Origin: Sphingomonas bacterium
GTDB taxonomy: Bacteria; Pseudomonadota; Alphaproteobacteria; Sphingomonadales; Sphingomonadaceae
Direction: 5' to 3'
Assembly (NCBI GenBank): GCA_030149245.1
Contig: JASBRX010000011.1
Span: 150,343-214,342 of the forward strand
Length of the DNA stretch: 64,000 bases
Shown here: piece by piece, positions 1 to 8,041 of the stretch
Layout of the letters: each line of letters opens with the position of its first letter
Numbering within the stretch: the first letter of the stretch is position 1
Program-made: the position numbers and the translations under genes
The notes under the pieces: generated by a model
Databases searched by the model: none
The model's input: only the letters and a program-made list of their open reading frames with translations
What the model was told of the DNA's origin: nothing

Positions 1-415
1 CGAAATCGACGCGCTCGCCCACCTCCGCGCCCAGCATCGCGGCGGCGAGCGGCGCCTGAAACGCGATACGATCCTGCGCCGGATCGGCCTCGTCAGGGCC
101 GACAATGTCGATCGAGCGCGCGCGCCCGTTCAGGCGAAAGCCGACGCGCGATCCGATCGCGACCACATCCGGATCGGGCACCGGCGCAAGCTGCGCAGTC
201 GTCTGGCGCGTATGCCAGTAGCGCAGCTCGCGCAGCAGTGGTGCCCGCGCCTCCTCGCCCTCCAGCCCGTCGAGCTGCGCCTCCAACGCGCGTACCTGAT
301 CGTCGATCAGCGCCAGTCCGCGCGCGGTCACCAGATTGGGACCGGCGGGGATCGGCAGCTCGAACCGGGGTTCCTTATGCTCCTCGTCGCTTTCGCGGCG
401 GAATGCGACACTCAT
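1..415 (-). CDS. GreA/GreB-family transcription elongation factor (3' end outside window)
   Basis: About 138 N-terminal residues are visible and the reading frame runs off the left edge of the window. The first half is charged and helical, as in the coiled coil that Gre factors insert into the RNA polymerase secondary channel. The second half carries the typical C-terminal FKBP-like pattern: 'IGSRVGFRL', then 'DIVGPDEADP', then 'PLAAAMLGAEVG'. The family rescues backtracked RNA polymerase by stimulating transcript cleavage. The ATG at 413-415 is the natural start. The sequence looks closer to the GreB-like or GreA-like paralogues of alphaproteobacteria than to canonical GreA, because the coiled coil is atypical. 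It lies 10 bp downstream of the stop of the metallopeptidase gene on the same strand, so the two may be co-transcribed. Confidence 0.8.
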   Translation of the reverse strand, partial: MSVAFRRESDEEHKEPRFELPIPAGPNLVTARGLALIDDQVRALEAQLDGLEGEEARAPLLRELRYWHTRQTTAQLAPVPDPDVVAIGSRVGFRLNGRARSIDIVGPDEADPAQDRIAFQAPLAAAMLGAEVGERVDF

Positions 416-425
416 CGGGCCATCC

Positions 426-1316
426 TCAAATCGCGCCGCTGAACGTATCGCACGCGGCGGGGTTGCCGCTGTCCAGTCCGCGCTTCAGCCACTTCATGCG
501 CTGCGCCGATGTGCCATGGGTAAAGCTTTCGGGCACCACCGTCCCCTGCGCCTGCCGCTGCAGCGTGTCGTCGCCGATCGCTTCGGCCGCGCGCAGCCCT
601 TCCTCGATGTCACCGGCTTCCAGTCGGTCGCGATTCTGCGCCGCCCAGACGCCAGCATAGCAATCCGCCTGCAGCTCGACCCGCACCGACAGCGCATTGC
701 CCTCGGCCTGGCTCATCCGCGCCTGGCGCGCGCGCACCCGTTCCATCGTGCCGCTGACATTCTGGATATGGTGACCGACCTCATGCGCGATCACATAATT
801 CTGCGCGAAATCGCCCGCCGCGCCGAACCGCGTCGCGAGTTCGCGGAAAAAACCGGTGTCGAGATAGATGCCGCGATCCGCCGGGCAGTAGAACGGCCCC
901 GCCGCCGAGCTTGCCTGCCCGCAGCCCGATTGGACGCTGCCCTCATAGAAATTGAGCACCGGGGCCGGGTAACGCTGCCCCTGGTCGGCAAACAGCTTCG
1001 TCCAAGTCTGCTCGGTGCTTGTGATCACCCGGCATGCCTGCAGCTCTTCGGGCGTGTCGCATGCCTTTTGCTGCGCCACCTGCTGTCCGCCGCTGCCGGT
1101 CGTGCCGCCGCCGCTCAGCAACGCGCCGCCACCGCCCAGCGCCATGAAGATCGCCGCACCAATGCCGATCAGCGCGATCGTCCCGCAGCCGAGCCGGCTG
1201 CCGAGCAGCATCGGCAGCAGCGCGAACAGGATGTTACCCCCGCCGCCAAAACCACCGCCGCCGCCCGAGCCCAGATCGCGGACATTATTACTGGGATCGA
1301 GATCGTCGAGCCGCAT
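426..1316 (-). CDS. Neutral zinc metallopeptidase (YpfJ-like), membrane-anchored
   Basis: A 296-residue protein of the family often annotated as neutral zinc metallopeptidase (YpfJ/KPN_02809-like). The N terminus is Gly-rich (residues 18-27), followed by a hydrophobic segment at about 42-60 that should anchor it in the inner membrane. The zincin motif HEVGHH lies at 178-183, and the Glu of 'ELQADCYAGVW' downstream is the likely third zinc ligand. Two Cys-containing segments ('ACDTPEELQAC' and 'GCGQ...FYC') flank the start of the protease domain. An in-frame start exists at 1427, but 'MRLDDLDPS' at 1316 is the family-type N terminus. Substrate is unknown. It is divergent from the patatin gene, with about 110 bp of shared upstream DNA. 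Confidence 0.85.
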   Translation of the reverse strand: MRLDDLDPSNNVRDLGSGGGGGFGGGGNILFALLPMLLGSRLGCGTIALIGIGAAIFMALGGGGALLSGGGTTGSGGQQVAQQKACDTPEELQACRVITSTEQTWTKLFADQGQRYPAPVLNFYEGSVQSGCGQASSAAGPFYCPADRGIYLDTGFFRELATRFGAAGDFAQNYVIAHEVGHHIQNVSGTMERVRARQARMSQAEGNALSVRVELQADCYAGVWAAQNRDRLEAGDIEEGLRAAEAIGDDTLQRQAQGTVVPESFTHGTSAQRMKWLKRGLDSGNPAACDTFSGAI

Positions 1317-1425
1317 GGCCCACCCCTTTTGTTCGTTTCCTTCCCGCCACAATGCCTCAAGCGGCATCGCGTTGCATGAAGAATCCCGCATTGCCCTTCG
1401 CGCTGCGTTGCACCACATGTGCGCC

Positions 1426-2574
1426 ATGGCCGATGCCGATCCGCAGCGACGCAGGAAAGAGGGACGCGATGCGCCGCTCCCCCTCCCCGGCTGCGTGGCG
1501 CTGGTGCTGCAGGGCGGCGGCGCGCTCGGCAGCTATCAGGCGGGAGTGATCGAGGCGCTGGCCGGCGCAGACATCGAACCCGACTGGGTCGCGGGCATCT
1601 CGATCGGCGCGATCAACGCCGCGATCGTCGCCGGCAACCCGCCCGAGCGCCGCGTCGAGCGGCTCGAAGCCTTCTGGAACCGCGTCACCAGCGGCCTGCC
1701 CAGCTTCCCGATCTTCCCGCAGGATCAGGTACGCGAATTCGTCCATGAATGGTCGGCAGCCGCGGTGTTGGCGCAAGGCGTTCCCGGCTTCTTCCACCCA
1801 CGCACCGTTCCGCCATTCCTCGCGACACCGGGCAGCTGCGCCGCGCTCAGCTTCTACGACACCGCCGCGCTGGCGGAGACGCTGGATTCGCTGGTCGACT
1901 GGGATTTGCTCAACTCCGGCCCGGTCCGGCTGTCGGTCGGCGCAGTCGAGATCGAGAGCGGCAATTTCCGCTATTTCGACACCAGCACCGACCGCATCGA
2001 TGCGCGCCACATCATGGCGTCGGGCGCGCTGCCCCCCGGCCTGCCCCCGGTCGAAATTGACGGCAAATATTATTGGGACGGCGGCCTCGTCTCCAACACC
2101 CCGCTGATCCATGTCCTCGATCATCAGCGCAGCGCGATGCTGGTGTTTCAGGTCGATCTCTTCTCCGCCGCCGCCGCGATGCCGCACACGATCACCGACG
2201 TGATGGCGCGCGAAAAGGAAATCCGCTTCTCCAGCCGCACCCGCCAGGTCAGCGACGAGCGGCTGAAGCTGCGCAAGGAGCGTGAGCTGATCCGCAAGGT
2301 GCTCGCCAAGCTGCCCGACAGCCTCACCGACGATCCCGATGTCGCAGCGCTGCGGGCGGCGGCGGACGAACAGCCGGTCAGCCTCGTCCACCTGATCTAC
2401 CGCGCCAATGCGTGGGAGGGCGGCAGCCGCGATTTCGAATTTTCCGCGCGCTCGATGCGCGAACATTGGCAGGCGGGCCGCGACGATGTCGCGCGCACCA
2501 TGGCCAATGCCCGCTTGATCGCCAGCAACATCGCCGACGGCCGCACCGCCGCCTTCGACCTGACCAAACGCTAA
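1426..2574 (+). CDS. Patatin-like phospholipase with DUF3734-type C-terminal region
   Basis: Patatin hydrolases use a Ser-Asp dyad to deacylate lipids. The oxyanion-hole glycines 'QGGGALGSYQAG' lie at about 29-40, the nucleophile elbow GISIG at 57-61 (Ser59), and the catalytic Asp in 'YYWDGGLVSNTP' near residue 219. The C-terminal third ('VDLFSAAAAMP...MAREKEIRFSSRTR') matches what I know as the DUF3734 extension of this subfamily. No signal peptide is evident, so a cytoplasmic or peripheral-membrane enzyme is likely. I prefer ATG 1426; ATG 1417 is an equally possible start, and neither has a convincing Shine-Dalgarno. The gene is followed 13 bp later by 3-hydroxybutyrate dehydrogenase. In related bacteria this pair sits together and has been linked to polyhydroxybutyrate or lipid turnover; that link is inference here. 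Confidence 0.87.
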   Translation: MADADPQRRRKEGRDAPLPLPGCVALVLQGGGALGSYQAGVIEALAGADIEPDWVAGISIGAINAAIVAGNPPERRVERLEAFWNRVTSGLPSFPIFPQDQVREFVHEWSAAAVLAQGVPGFFHPRTVPPFLATPGSCAALSFYDTAALAETLDSLVDWDLLNSGPVRLSVGAVEIESGNFRYFDTSTDRIDARHIMASGALPPGLPPVEIDGKYYWDGGLVSNTPLIHVLDHQRSAMLVFQVDLFSAAAAMPHTITDVMAREKEIRFSSRTRQVSDERLKLRKERELIRKVLAKLPDSLTDDPDVAALRAAADEQPVSLVHLIYRANAWEGGSRDFEFSARSMREHWQAGRDDVARTMANARLIASNIADGRTAAFDLTKR

Positions 2575-2587
2575 TCAGGAGTATCCC

Positions 2588-3373
2588 ATGTTCCTCAAGG
2601 GCAAGTCCGCCATCGTCACCGGCTCCACCTCGGGCATCGGCCTCGCCATCGCCAAGGCGCTGGCAACGGAGGGCGCGAGCGTGATGATCAACGGCTTTGG
2701 TGACGCCGCCGCGATCGAAACCGAGCGCGCGGGCCTTGAGGGGATCAGCGGCGCCAAGGCGCTCTATGACGCCGCCGACATGAGCAAGCCCGACGCGATC
2801 TACGCGATGGTCGAGCGCTGCCATGCCGAGCTCGGCGGCCCCGACATCATCGTCAACAATGCCGGCATCCAGCATGTCGCGAAAATCGAGGAGTTCCCGC
2901 CGGAGAAATGGGACGCGATCATCGCGATCAACCTGTCCTCGGCCTGGCACATGATGCGCGCCGCCGTGCCGCACATGAAGGCGGCGAAATGGGGCCGCAT
3001 CATCAACACCGCCTCGGCGCATTCGCTCGTCGCCAGCCCCAACAAGTCCGCCTATGTCGCCGCCAAGCATGGCGTCGCGGGCCTGACCAAGACGATCGCG
3101 CTCGAAACCGCGACCGACGGCATCACCGTCAACTGCATCTCGCCCGGCTATGTCTGGACGCCGCTGGTGGAGAACCAGATCCCCGACACGATGAAGGCGC
3201 GCGGCATGACGCGGGAGCAGGTGATGAACGACGTCCTGCTCGCGGCGCAGCCGACCAAGGAATTCGTGCTGCCCGAACAGGTCGCGGCGCTGACGCTGTT
3301 CCTCTGCCGCGACGATGCGCGGTCGATCACCGGCGCGAATTATAGCATGGATGGCGGGTGGACCGCCGCATGA
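2588..3373 (+). CDS. bdhA: 3-hydroxybutyrate dehydrogenase (SDR family)
   Basis: A 261-residue short-chain dehydrogenase that should interconvert D-3-hydroxybutyrate and acetoacetate with NAD(H), in polyhydroxybutyrate or ketone-body metabolism. The Rossmann motif TGSTSGIG is at 11-18, NNAG at 90-93, and the catalytic tetrad is complete: Asn114, Ser143, Tyr156 and Lys160. The substrate-loop region 'PGYVWTPLVENQIPD' and the C-terminal 'ANYSMDGGWTAA' are characteristic of bacterial 3-hydroxybutyrate dehydrogenases rather than FabG. A ribosome-binding site (AGGAG) precedes the ATG. The stop codon overlaps the start of the next gene (ATGA), which implies translational coupling to the DUF4893 lipoprotein. 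Confidence 0.9.
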   Translation: MFLKGKSAIVTGSTSGIGLAIAKALATEGASVMINGFGDAAAIETERAGLEGISGAKALYDAADMSKPDAIYAMVERCHAELGGPDIIVNNAGIQHVAKIEEFPPEKWDAIIAINLSSAWHMMRAAVPHMKAAKWGRIINTASAHSLVASPNKSAYVAAKHGVAGLTKTIALETATDGITVNCISPGYVWTPLVENQIPDTMKARGMTREQVMNDVLLAAQPTKEFVLPEQVAALTLFLCRDDARSITGANYSMDGGWTAA

Positions 3374-3993
3374 CCCGCGCCACGCTCCTCGCCCTGCTCG
3401 CCGGAGCCGCGCTCGCGGGTTGCGCACGCGACGGCCTCAGCCTCGTCGATACCCCACCCGAAACCCGCTGGCGCGCGGTCACCACCGATCAGGACCGCAA
3501 CCGCTTGCGCGACTGGCGCAAGGCATGGACCACCGCCCTGCCCGCCGCCCGCACCGCCGACAATGGCGTCATCGCGCGCGCGGGCGCATTGTTCGAGCCC
3601 GACCGGGCGATGGCAAATGCCATGCCCCCCGCCGGCGACTATCGCTGCCGCACCTTCAAGCTCGGAGCCTATCGCCCGGGCCTGCAGACCTTCGCCGAGC
3701 GCGCGCCTGTGCGCTGTCGCGTGGGTCGCGAAGGCGAGATGCCGGTCTTCGCGGTGCTAGAGGGCGAACAGCGCCCATCGGGCACGCTCTACGCCGAAAC
3801 CGACGCACGCGTGATCTTCCTCGGCGCGCTAGAACTCGGCGACGAGACCAAGCCATTCCCCTACAGCTTCGACCGCAAGCGCGACATGGCCGGCTATGTC
3901 GAGCGCGTCGCGGTGGGCCGCTGGCGGCTGGTGCTGCCCTACCCCAATTTCGATTCACAACTCGACGTGATCGAGCTGGTCCCGGCGGGATAG
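3370..3993 (+). CDS. DUF4893 domain lipoprotein
   Basis: A 207-residue secreted protein. The N terminus is a lipoprotein signal peptide with lipobox 'LAGC' around Cys18, so the mature protein should be lipid-anchored. The body matches the DUF4893 pattern known from sphingomonads: 'ETRWRAVTTDQDRNRLRDWR', a central 'GDYRCRTFKLG' and an acidic C terminus. Function is unknown. The start at 3370 was chosen over the upstream in-frame ATG at 3358 because it overlaps the bdhA stop (ATGA) and directly precedes the signal peptide. Co-expression with bdhA is expected. A long inverted-repeat element begins 11 bp after the stop and may end the transcript. Confidence 0.8.
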   Translation: MTRATLLALLAGAALAGCARDGLSLVDTPPETRWRAVTTDQDRNRLRDWRKAWTTALPAARTADNGVIARAGALFEPDRAMANAMPPAGDYRCRTFKLGAYRPGLQTFAERAPVRCRVGREGEMPVFAVLEGEQRPSGTLYAETDARVIFLGALELGDETKPFPYSFDRKRDMAGYVERVAVGRWRLVLPYPNFDSQLDVIELVPAG

Positions 3994-4003
3994 GCCGCTT
4001 TTC

Positions 4004-4139
4004 AATCCTCCCCCGCCAGGGGGAGGTGTCAGCGTAGCTGACGGGGGGGGGGGGGGGAGGAAGCACGACGGTTGAGAGGACACAGCCGTCCTCCCCCTCC
4101 GTCGCCTTCGGCGCCACCTCCCCCTGGCGGGGGAGGATT
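4004..4139. repeat. Type A inverted-repeat element, copy 1, with a 15-G run
   Basis: The left arm (4004-4028) is AATCCTCCCCCGCCAGGGGG followed by AGGTG, and its perfect reverse complement is at 4115-4139. Each arm is itself a short palindrome. The inner part contains 'GTCAGCGTAGCTGAC', a module also seen in varied form in the other copies ('GCAGCGCGCAGCGCTGACGG'). Positions 4043-4057 are an uninterrupted run of 15 G, found in no other copy. The element lies between two genes on the same strand, where it could fold as a long stem and act as a terminator. No coding capacity is apparent. Confidence 0.85.
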
Positions 4140-4192
4140 GTCTTGGATCGCTTCGCCGTTGCGTCGATGCTGCGGGCGGTTAGGGTAGTGCC

Positions 4193-5506
4193 ATGAAGAC
4201 GCTCCTCGCCACCGCCGCCGCGACGCTCGCGCTCGTCACCCCCGCCGCAGCGGACAGCGTCCGCGACGCCACCACGAAGGAGCTGCCCTCGCTGATGGCG
4301 CTCTACCGCAACCTGCACGCCAATCCGGAGGTCAGCCAGGCCGAGGTCAAGACTGCGGCCAAGCTCGCCGCCGAGGCGCGCAAGGCGGGCTACACCGTCA
4401 CCGAACAGGTCGGCGGGACCGGCGTGGTCGCGGTGCTGAAGAATGGCGACGGCCCGGTCGTGCTGATCCGCGCGGACATGGACGGCCTGCCGGTGACCGA
4501 GGAAACCGGCCTGCCCTTCGCGTCGAAGGTGCGCACGCGCACCCCCGAAGGCGTCGAGAGCGGCGTCATGCACGCCTGCGCGCACGACACCCACATGACC
4601 GCCTGGGTCGGCACGCTGCGCAACCTCGCGGCGATGAAGGATCAGTGGCGCGGCACCGTCGTGATGGTCGCGCAACCGGCAGAAGAGAACAGCGCCGGCG
4701 CGCTCGCGATGCTCAAGGACGGCCTCTACACCCGCTTCCCCAAGCCGACCCACGCCATCGCCTTTCACAACAGCGCCGCGCTGCCCGCCGGCGTGATCGG
4801 CGTCCGCGCGGGCCCGACCTTCGCCAGCGTCGATTCGGTCGACATCGTGGTGAAGGGGGTCGGCGGCCACGGCGCCTATCCCGCCACGACGAAGGACCCG
4901 ATCGTGCTCGGCGCGCGCATCGTTTCGGCGCTGCAGACAATCGTCGCCCGCGAGATCGACCCGCTCGACTCCGCGGTCGTGACGGTCGGCAGTTTCCAGG
5001 GCGGCACGCGCCACAACATCATCCCCGATTCCGCGCTGCTCCTCCTCACCGTCCGCGCCTACACGCCCGAAGTGCGCAAGCAGTTGCTCGACGGCATCGC
5101 CCGCATCGCCAAGGGTGAGGCGATCGCGGCGGGCGTACCGGAGGATCGCATGCCGATCGTCACGGTGCGCGAACCCTTCACCCCGCCCGCCGTCAGCGAT
5201 CCCGCCTTTGCCGGCCAGCTCAAGACGCTGTTCACCGCCCGCTTCGGCGCGGCCCGCGTAACCGACATTGCCCCGACGATGGCGGGCGAGGATTTCGGCC
5301 GCTACCCGATCGCCGACCCGTCGGTGAAGGCCGTAATCTACTGGGTCGGCGGCGTGCCGCAGGACGCGTGGGACAAGGCGCAGGCCAATGGCGGCGCGGG
5401 CCTCCCCTCGCTGCACAGCCCGAAATGGGCGCCTGATGCGGAGAAGGTCATCGGGACCGCCGCCGAAGCGATGACGGCGGCGGCGCTCGATGTGATGAAG
5501 CGGTGA
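4193..5506 (+). CDS. Secreted M20-family amidohydrolase
   Basis: A 437-residue metallopeptidase or amidohydrolase of the M20D type (hippurate/IAA-amino-acid hydrolase-like). Residues 1-20 are a Sec signal peptide ending 'TPAAA', so it acts in the periplasm. Metal-site motifs are 'RADMDGLP' (93-100), 'HACAHDTH' (127-134), 'AEEN' (163-166) and 'MAGEDFG' near residue 363. The dimerisation-domain signature 'GGHGAYP' is present. The family hydrolyses N-acyl or amide bonds of amino-acid conjugates; the actual substrate cannot be told. It stands alone between two repeat elements, so it is probably monocistronic. Confidence 0.88.
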   Translation: MKTLLATAAATLALVTPAAADSVRDATTKELPSLMALYRNLHANPEVSQAEVKTAAKLAAEARKAGYTVTEQVGGTGVVAVLKNGDGPVVLIRADMDGLPVTEETGLPFASKVRTRTPEGVESGVMHACAHDTHMTAWVGTLRNLAAMKDQWRGTVVMVAQPAEENSAGALAMLKDGLYTRFPKPTHAIAFHNSAALPAGVIGVRAGPTFASVDSVDIVVKGVGGHGAYPATTKDPIVLGARIVSALQTIVAREIDPLDSAVVTVGSFQGGTRHNIIPDSALLLLTVRAYTPEVRKQLLDGIARIAKGEAIAAGVPEDRMPIVTVREPFTPPAVSDPAFAGQLKTLFTARFGAARVTDIAPTMAGEDFGRYPIADPSVKAVIYWVGGVPQDAWDKAQANGGAGLPSLHSPKWAPDAEKVIGTAAEAMTAAALDVMKR

Positions 5507-5516
5507 CCGACCACAT

Positions 5517-5593
5517 CCGTTTGCCCTGAGCCTGTCGAAGGGCGATTCCCGACAGCGGTGACTTCGGCCCTTCGACAAGCTCAGGGCAAACGG
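5517..5593. repeat. Type B palindromic repeat, copy 1
   Basis: Inverted repeat with termini CCGTTTGCCCTGAG and its reverse complement CTCAGGGCAAACGG. The inner arms are 'CCTGTCGAAGGG' and 'GGCCCTTCGACAAGC'. Three more copies occur in this window at 8999, 35130 and 49296. Such GCCCTTCGACAAGCTCAGGGC-type palindromes are common intergenic repeats in sphingomonads. Here it separates two convergent genes and could serve as a bidirectional terminator; it has no T-tract. Confidence 0.85.
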
Positions 5594-5607
5594 GGTTGGG
5601 ACCACCC

Positions 5608-5844
5608 TTACTCTGCCCCATCCTTCGCTTTCGCCAGCTCGGCCTCCTTCTCGGCATCATAGCCGGTGGAGGCGGGCGGCTGGTGCGAATGCACCGGCTG
5701 CGTGCCCGAGGGCGGGTCGGACGCATCCATCGATTCGTCCAGCGCGCGGTCGAGCCGCGCCTGCTTGCTCTCGGGGTTCTTTTCCAGCCGTTCCGCGATA
5801 CTCTCGTCGGTCCCGGCGTCGCCGCGCTTCTTGTCGTCGTCCAT
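5608..5844 (-). CDS. Small acidic conserved hypothetical protein
   Basis: A 78-residue, highly charged, Cys-free protein beginning 'MDDDKKRGDAG'. It contains 'SIAERLEKNPESKQARLDRALDESMDAS' in pieces that look helical, followed by a Pro/His-rich linker and a charged C terminus. Similar short proteins with an 'ERLE-NP...LD-ALDE-MDASDP' pattern occur in other sphingomonads as far as I recall. No signal peptide or membrane segment is present and function is unknown. The start at 5844 was chosen because the longer in-frame version overlaps the transcribed end of the Bax-inhibitor gene. It is probably real: composition is normal and the family pattern is recognisable. Confidence 0.65.
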   Translation of the reverse strand: MDDDKKRGDAGTDESIAERLEKNPESKQARLDRALDESMDASDPPSGTQPVHSHQPPASTGYDAEKEAELAKAKDGAE

Positions 5845-5916
5845 CGTCTCTCTCCCATATGGGTGGACGATGAAAACGCGCGCCCTGCATCTCGCGTTCC
5901 GCTTCCGAAACGCAGA

Positions 5917-5944
5917 AGGGCCCGGCCATCGCTGGCCAGGCCCT
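5917..5944 (-). terminator. Probable terminator of the Bax-inhibitor-like gene
   Basis: A 12-bp stem with one mismatch: AGGGCCCGGCCA (5917-5928), a 4-nt loop, and TGGCCAGGCCCT (5933-5944). It lies 26 bp after the stop of the minus-strand gene at 5971. On the minus strand the stem is followed by TCTGCGTTTC, a weak T-tract, so factor-independent termination is plausible but not ideal. Confidence 0.55.
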
Positions 5945-5970
5945 CCCGAAATCGCCATCGGCGGCGGGGA

Positions 5971-6717
5971 TTATTCGCGGTTTCCGATGATGCTGAGGAT
6001 GAACTGGAACATGTTGATGAAGTCCAGATACAGGTTCAGCGCACCCATGATCACTGCCTTGCCGACCATGTCGGTGCCGGCGACATACTGATAGACGCTC
6101 TTGATCCGCTGCGTGTCATACGCCGTCAGACCTGCGAAGATCAGCACACCCGCTACGCTGATGATCAGCGACAGGGTGCTCGACTGGGTGAAGATGTTGA
6201 TGATCGATGCCACGATGATACCGATCAGGCCGACGATCAGGAAGCTGCCGAGACCCGACAGGTCCTTCTTGGTCGTGTAGCCATAGAGGCTCAGGCCCGC
6301 GAAGCCCGCTGCGGCGGCGAAGAACGCCTGCGCGACCGAGGTGCCGGTGTAGCGCAGCAGCAGCGTCGAGAGCGACAGGCCCATCAGCACCGTGAACGCC
6401 CAGAACATGCCCTGCAGCGCGCCGGTCGAGAACTTGTTCTGACCGAAGCTCATCGCGAACACGATCGCCAGCGGCGACAGGATGATCAGCCACACCAGCG
6501 GGCCGCCATTGGCGAAGACCGAGGCAGCCGCCGATTCGGCTCCGCCCCAAGCAAACAGCAGCGCGACGATGCCGCTCAGCAGCACGCCCGATGCCATATA
6601 GTTGTAAACCGAAAGCATGTAGGACCGCAGCCCCGCATCATACGCGGCGCTATCCCGCGTACCTGCGGCCGTCGCGTACGGCGCGGCGGTCGAATGGGGG
6701 TCAGACCAGTTAGCCAT
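5971..6717 (-). CDS. Bax inhibitor-1 / YccA family membrane protein
   Basis: A 248-residue integral membrane protein with about seven hydrophobic segments. After a short soluble N terminus ('MANWSDPHS...') the first segment 'SGVLLSGIVALLFAWGG' begins near residue 42. The region 'GLTAYDTQRIK' near the C terminus is the hallmark of the BI-1/YccA/YbhL family, whose acidic residues have been implicated in ion (Ca2+/H+) leak in structural work on a bacterial homologue. In bacteria the physiological role is poorly defined. The ATG at 6717 is the family-type start. The gene appears monocistronic, with a candidate terminator downstream. Confidence 0.88.
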   Translation of the reverse strand: MANWSDPHSTAAPYATAAGTRDSAAYDAGLRSYMLSVYNYMASGVLLSGIVALLFAWGGAESAAASVFANGGPLVWLIILSPLAIVFAMSFGQNKFSTGALQGMFWAFTVLMGLSLSTLLLRYTGTSVAQAFFAAAAGFAGLSLYGYTTKKDLSGLGSFLIVGLIGIIVASIINIFTQSSTLSLIISVAGVLIFAGLTAYDTQRIKSVYQYVAGTDMVGKAVIMGALNLYLDFINMFQFILSIIGNRE

Positions 6718-6847
6718 CTCAAACTCCTTTGCCCGGCGGTCTCAGAATATCGGCCGCCCGGATGTGATCGAATATCATGTTTTGCCGGGCGAGATTCAAG
6801 GAAAACCGGAATCGCGGCATCTGACGAAATGGGTTAACGCCTGCGCG

Positions 6848-7387
6848 ATGCACCGCCTGTTCGTCGCATTGCGCCCGCCACCCGAGATTCGCGACCGCCT
6901 CACCGATCTGATGGACGGGGTCGAAGGCGCGCGCTGGCAGGATGATGACCAGCTCCACATCACGCTGCGCTTCATCGGCGCGGTCGACCGCCGTACCGCC
7001 GAGGACGCCGCGACCGCGCTGTCGGCGATTCGCGCCGATCTGCCCCCGTTGCGCCTCGACGGATGCGGGACGTTCGAGACCAAGGGGCGGCCCAACGCGC
7101 TCTGGGCCGGAGTTACGCCGCGCGAACCACTGGCGACGCTGCACAAGAAGATCGACCGCGCGATGATCCGCATCGGGCTGGAGGCCGAACATCGCGCCTA
7201 TATCCCGCACATCACGCTCGCGCGGCTCGCCGGATCGGCGGGACCGGTCGACAGCTTCCTCGCCCGCCACGCCGGGCTGACCAGCCCGGACTTCGCCGTG
7301 ACCCACATGACGCTCTACGAAAGCCGCCTGGGCCATCATGGCGCGAGCTACGAGCCGATCGAGCGCTATGCGCTGACCGGCCCGTAA
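6848..7387 (+). CDS. thpR: RNA 2',3'-cyclic phosphodiesterase (2'-5' RNA ligase family)
   Basis: A 179-residue 2H-phosphoesterase. Both catalytic H-x-T motifs are visible: HIT at 37-39 ('LHITLRFIG') and HIT at 121-123 ('YIPHITLARL'). The N terminus 'MHRLFVALRPP' and the C-terminal 'SRLGHHGASYEPIERY' fit the ThpR family, which opens 2',3'-cyclic phosphates on RNA ends and can ligate or cleave 2'-5' linkages in vitro. An upstream in-frame ATG (6764) would add 28 unrelated residues, so 6848 was chosen from family alignment. It is divergent from the Bax-inhibitor-like gene and convergent with sodC, whose stop lies 6 bp away. Confidence 0.87.
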   Translation: MHRLFVALRPPPEIRDRLTDLMDGVEGARWQDDDQLHITLRFIGAVDRRTAEDAATALSAIRADLPPLRLDGCGTFETKGRPNALWAGVTPREPLATLHKKIDRAMIRIGLEAEHRAYIPHITLARLAGSAGPVDSFLARHAGLTSPDFAVTHMTLYESRLGHHGASYEPIERYALTGP

Positions 7388-7393
7388 GCGCAA

Positions 7394-7978
7394 TTACCCC
7401 GCCGCGAAGACGCCGCACGCGACGCGGTCACCGCTATTACCCGACGGATCGGTCTTCTGATCGTCCGGCCCGGCATGGACCACGAACGCCGAGCCATCGG
7501 CATCCAGCAACTGCGCCATGGTGCCCGAGCGGAGCGTAAAGGTCAGCGTGCCGGTGCCGTCATCGGCAACGTTCAGGTTCGGCATATCACCGGCATGCGC
7601 GCCCTGCGGATTCTCCAGGCCATGCTGAGTCGAGGCCGGATTCCAGTGGCCGCCCGCCGTGGTGAAGCCCGGCGCGTCGCACTTGCCGGTCATATGGACA
7701 TGCACGCCATGCGCGCCCGGCGTGATCCCGGTGACCGAAACCGTGACCGCCAGCCCTTCGGGAGTCGCGGTCGCCACCGCGCTGCCCGCGGCGCTGCCAT
7801 CGGCCTTGGCGAGCGTTGCGGTCGCGCTTTCGGACGCCGCGCTGCTGTTTTCGATCGGCATGGCGTCGTTGGCCATCATCATCGTGTCGTCCGCGGGCAT
7901 CGCCGTGTTGGTCGTCTCCGCGCCACCACAAGCAGCGGTCAGAATGAGCGCCGCAATCGCGCAGCTGTTCCGGATCAT
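7394..7978 (-). CDS. sodC: Periplasmic Cu/Zn superoxide dismutase, lipoprotein type
   Basis: A 194-residue protein with a signal peptide and lipobox-like 'LTAAC' (Cys17). A Met/Ala/Thr-rich linker up to about residue 55 follows, then the SodC fold. Copper and zinc ligands are recognisable: 'GVHVHMTGKC', 'AGGHWNP', 'QHGLENPQGAHAGDMPNL' and the C-terminal 'FVVHAGPDDQ'. The Cys pair ('GKC' and 'VACGVF') should form the conserved disulfide. It converts superoxide to hydrogen peroxide and oxygen outside the cytoplasm. The start at 7978 gives a standard signal peptide; the longer frame does not. Confidence 0.9.
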   Translation of the reverse strand: MIRNSCAIAALILTAACGGAETTNTAMPADDTMMMANDAMPIENSSAASESATATLAKADGSAAGSAVATATPEGLAVTVSVTGITPGAHGVHVHMTGKCDAPGFTTAGGHWNPASTQHGLENPQGAHAGDMPNLNVADDGTGTLTFTLRSGTMAQLLDADGSAFVVHAGPDDQKTDPSGNSGDRVACGVFAAG

Positions 7979-8041
7979 CGCATCTCTCCTGTTCTGGAAG
8001 CCCGCGACCCCAATGGTCGAGCGGGGCAAGGGTTCCGCATG

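Noticed and set aside
3656..5605. Minus-strand 649-codon open frame opposite the DUF4893 and M20 genes
   Set aside because: It is the antisense shadow of two well-supported genes and a repeat; the translation is Arg/Gly/His-rich without domains, as expected in high-GC DNA.
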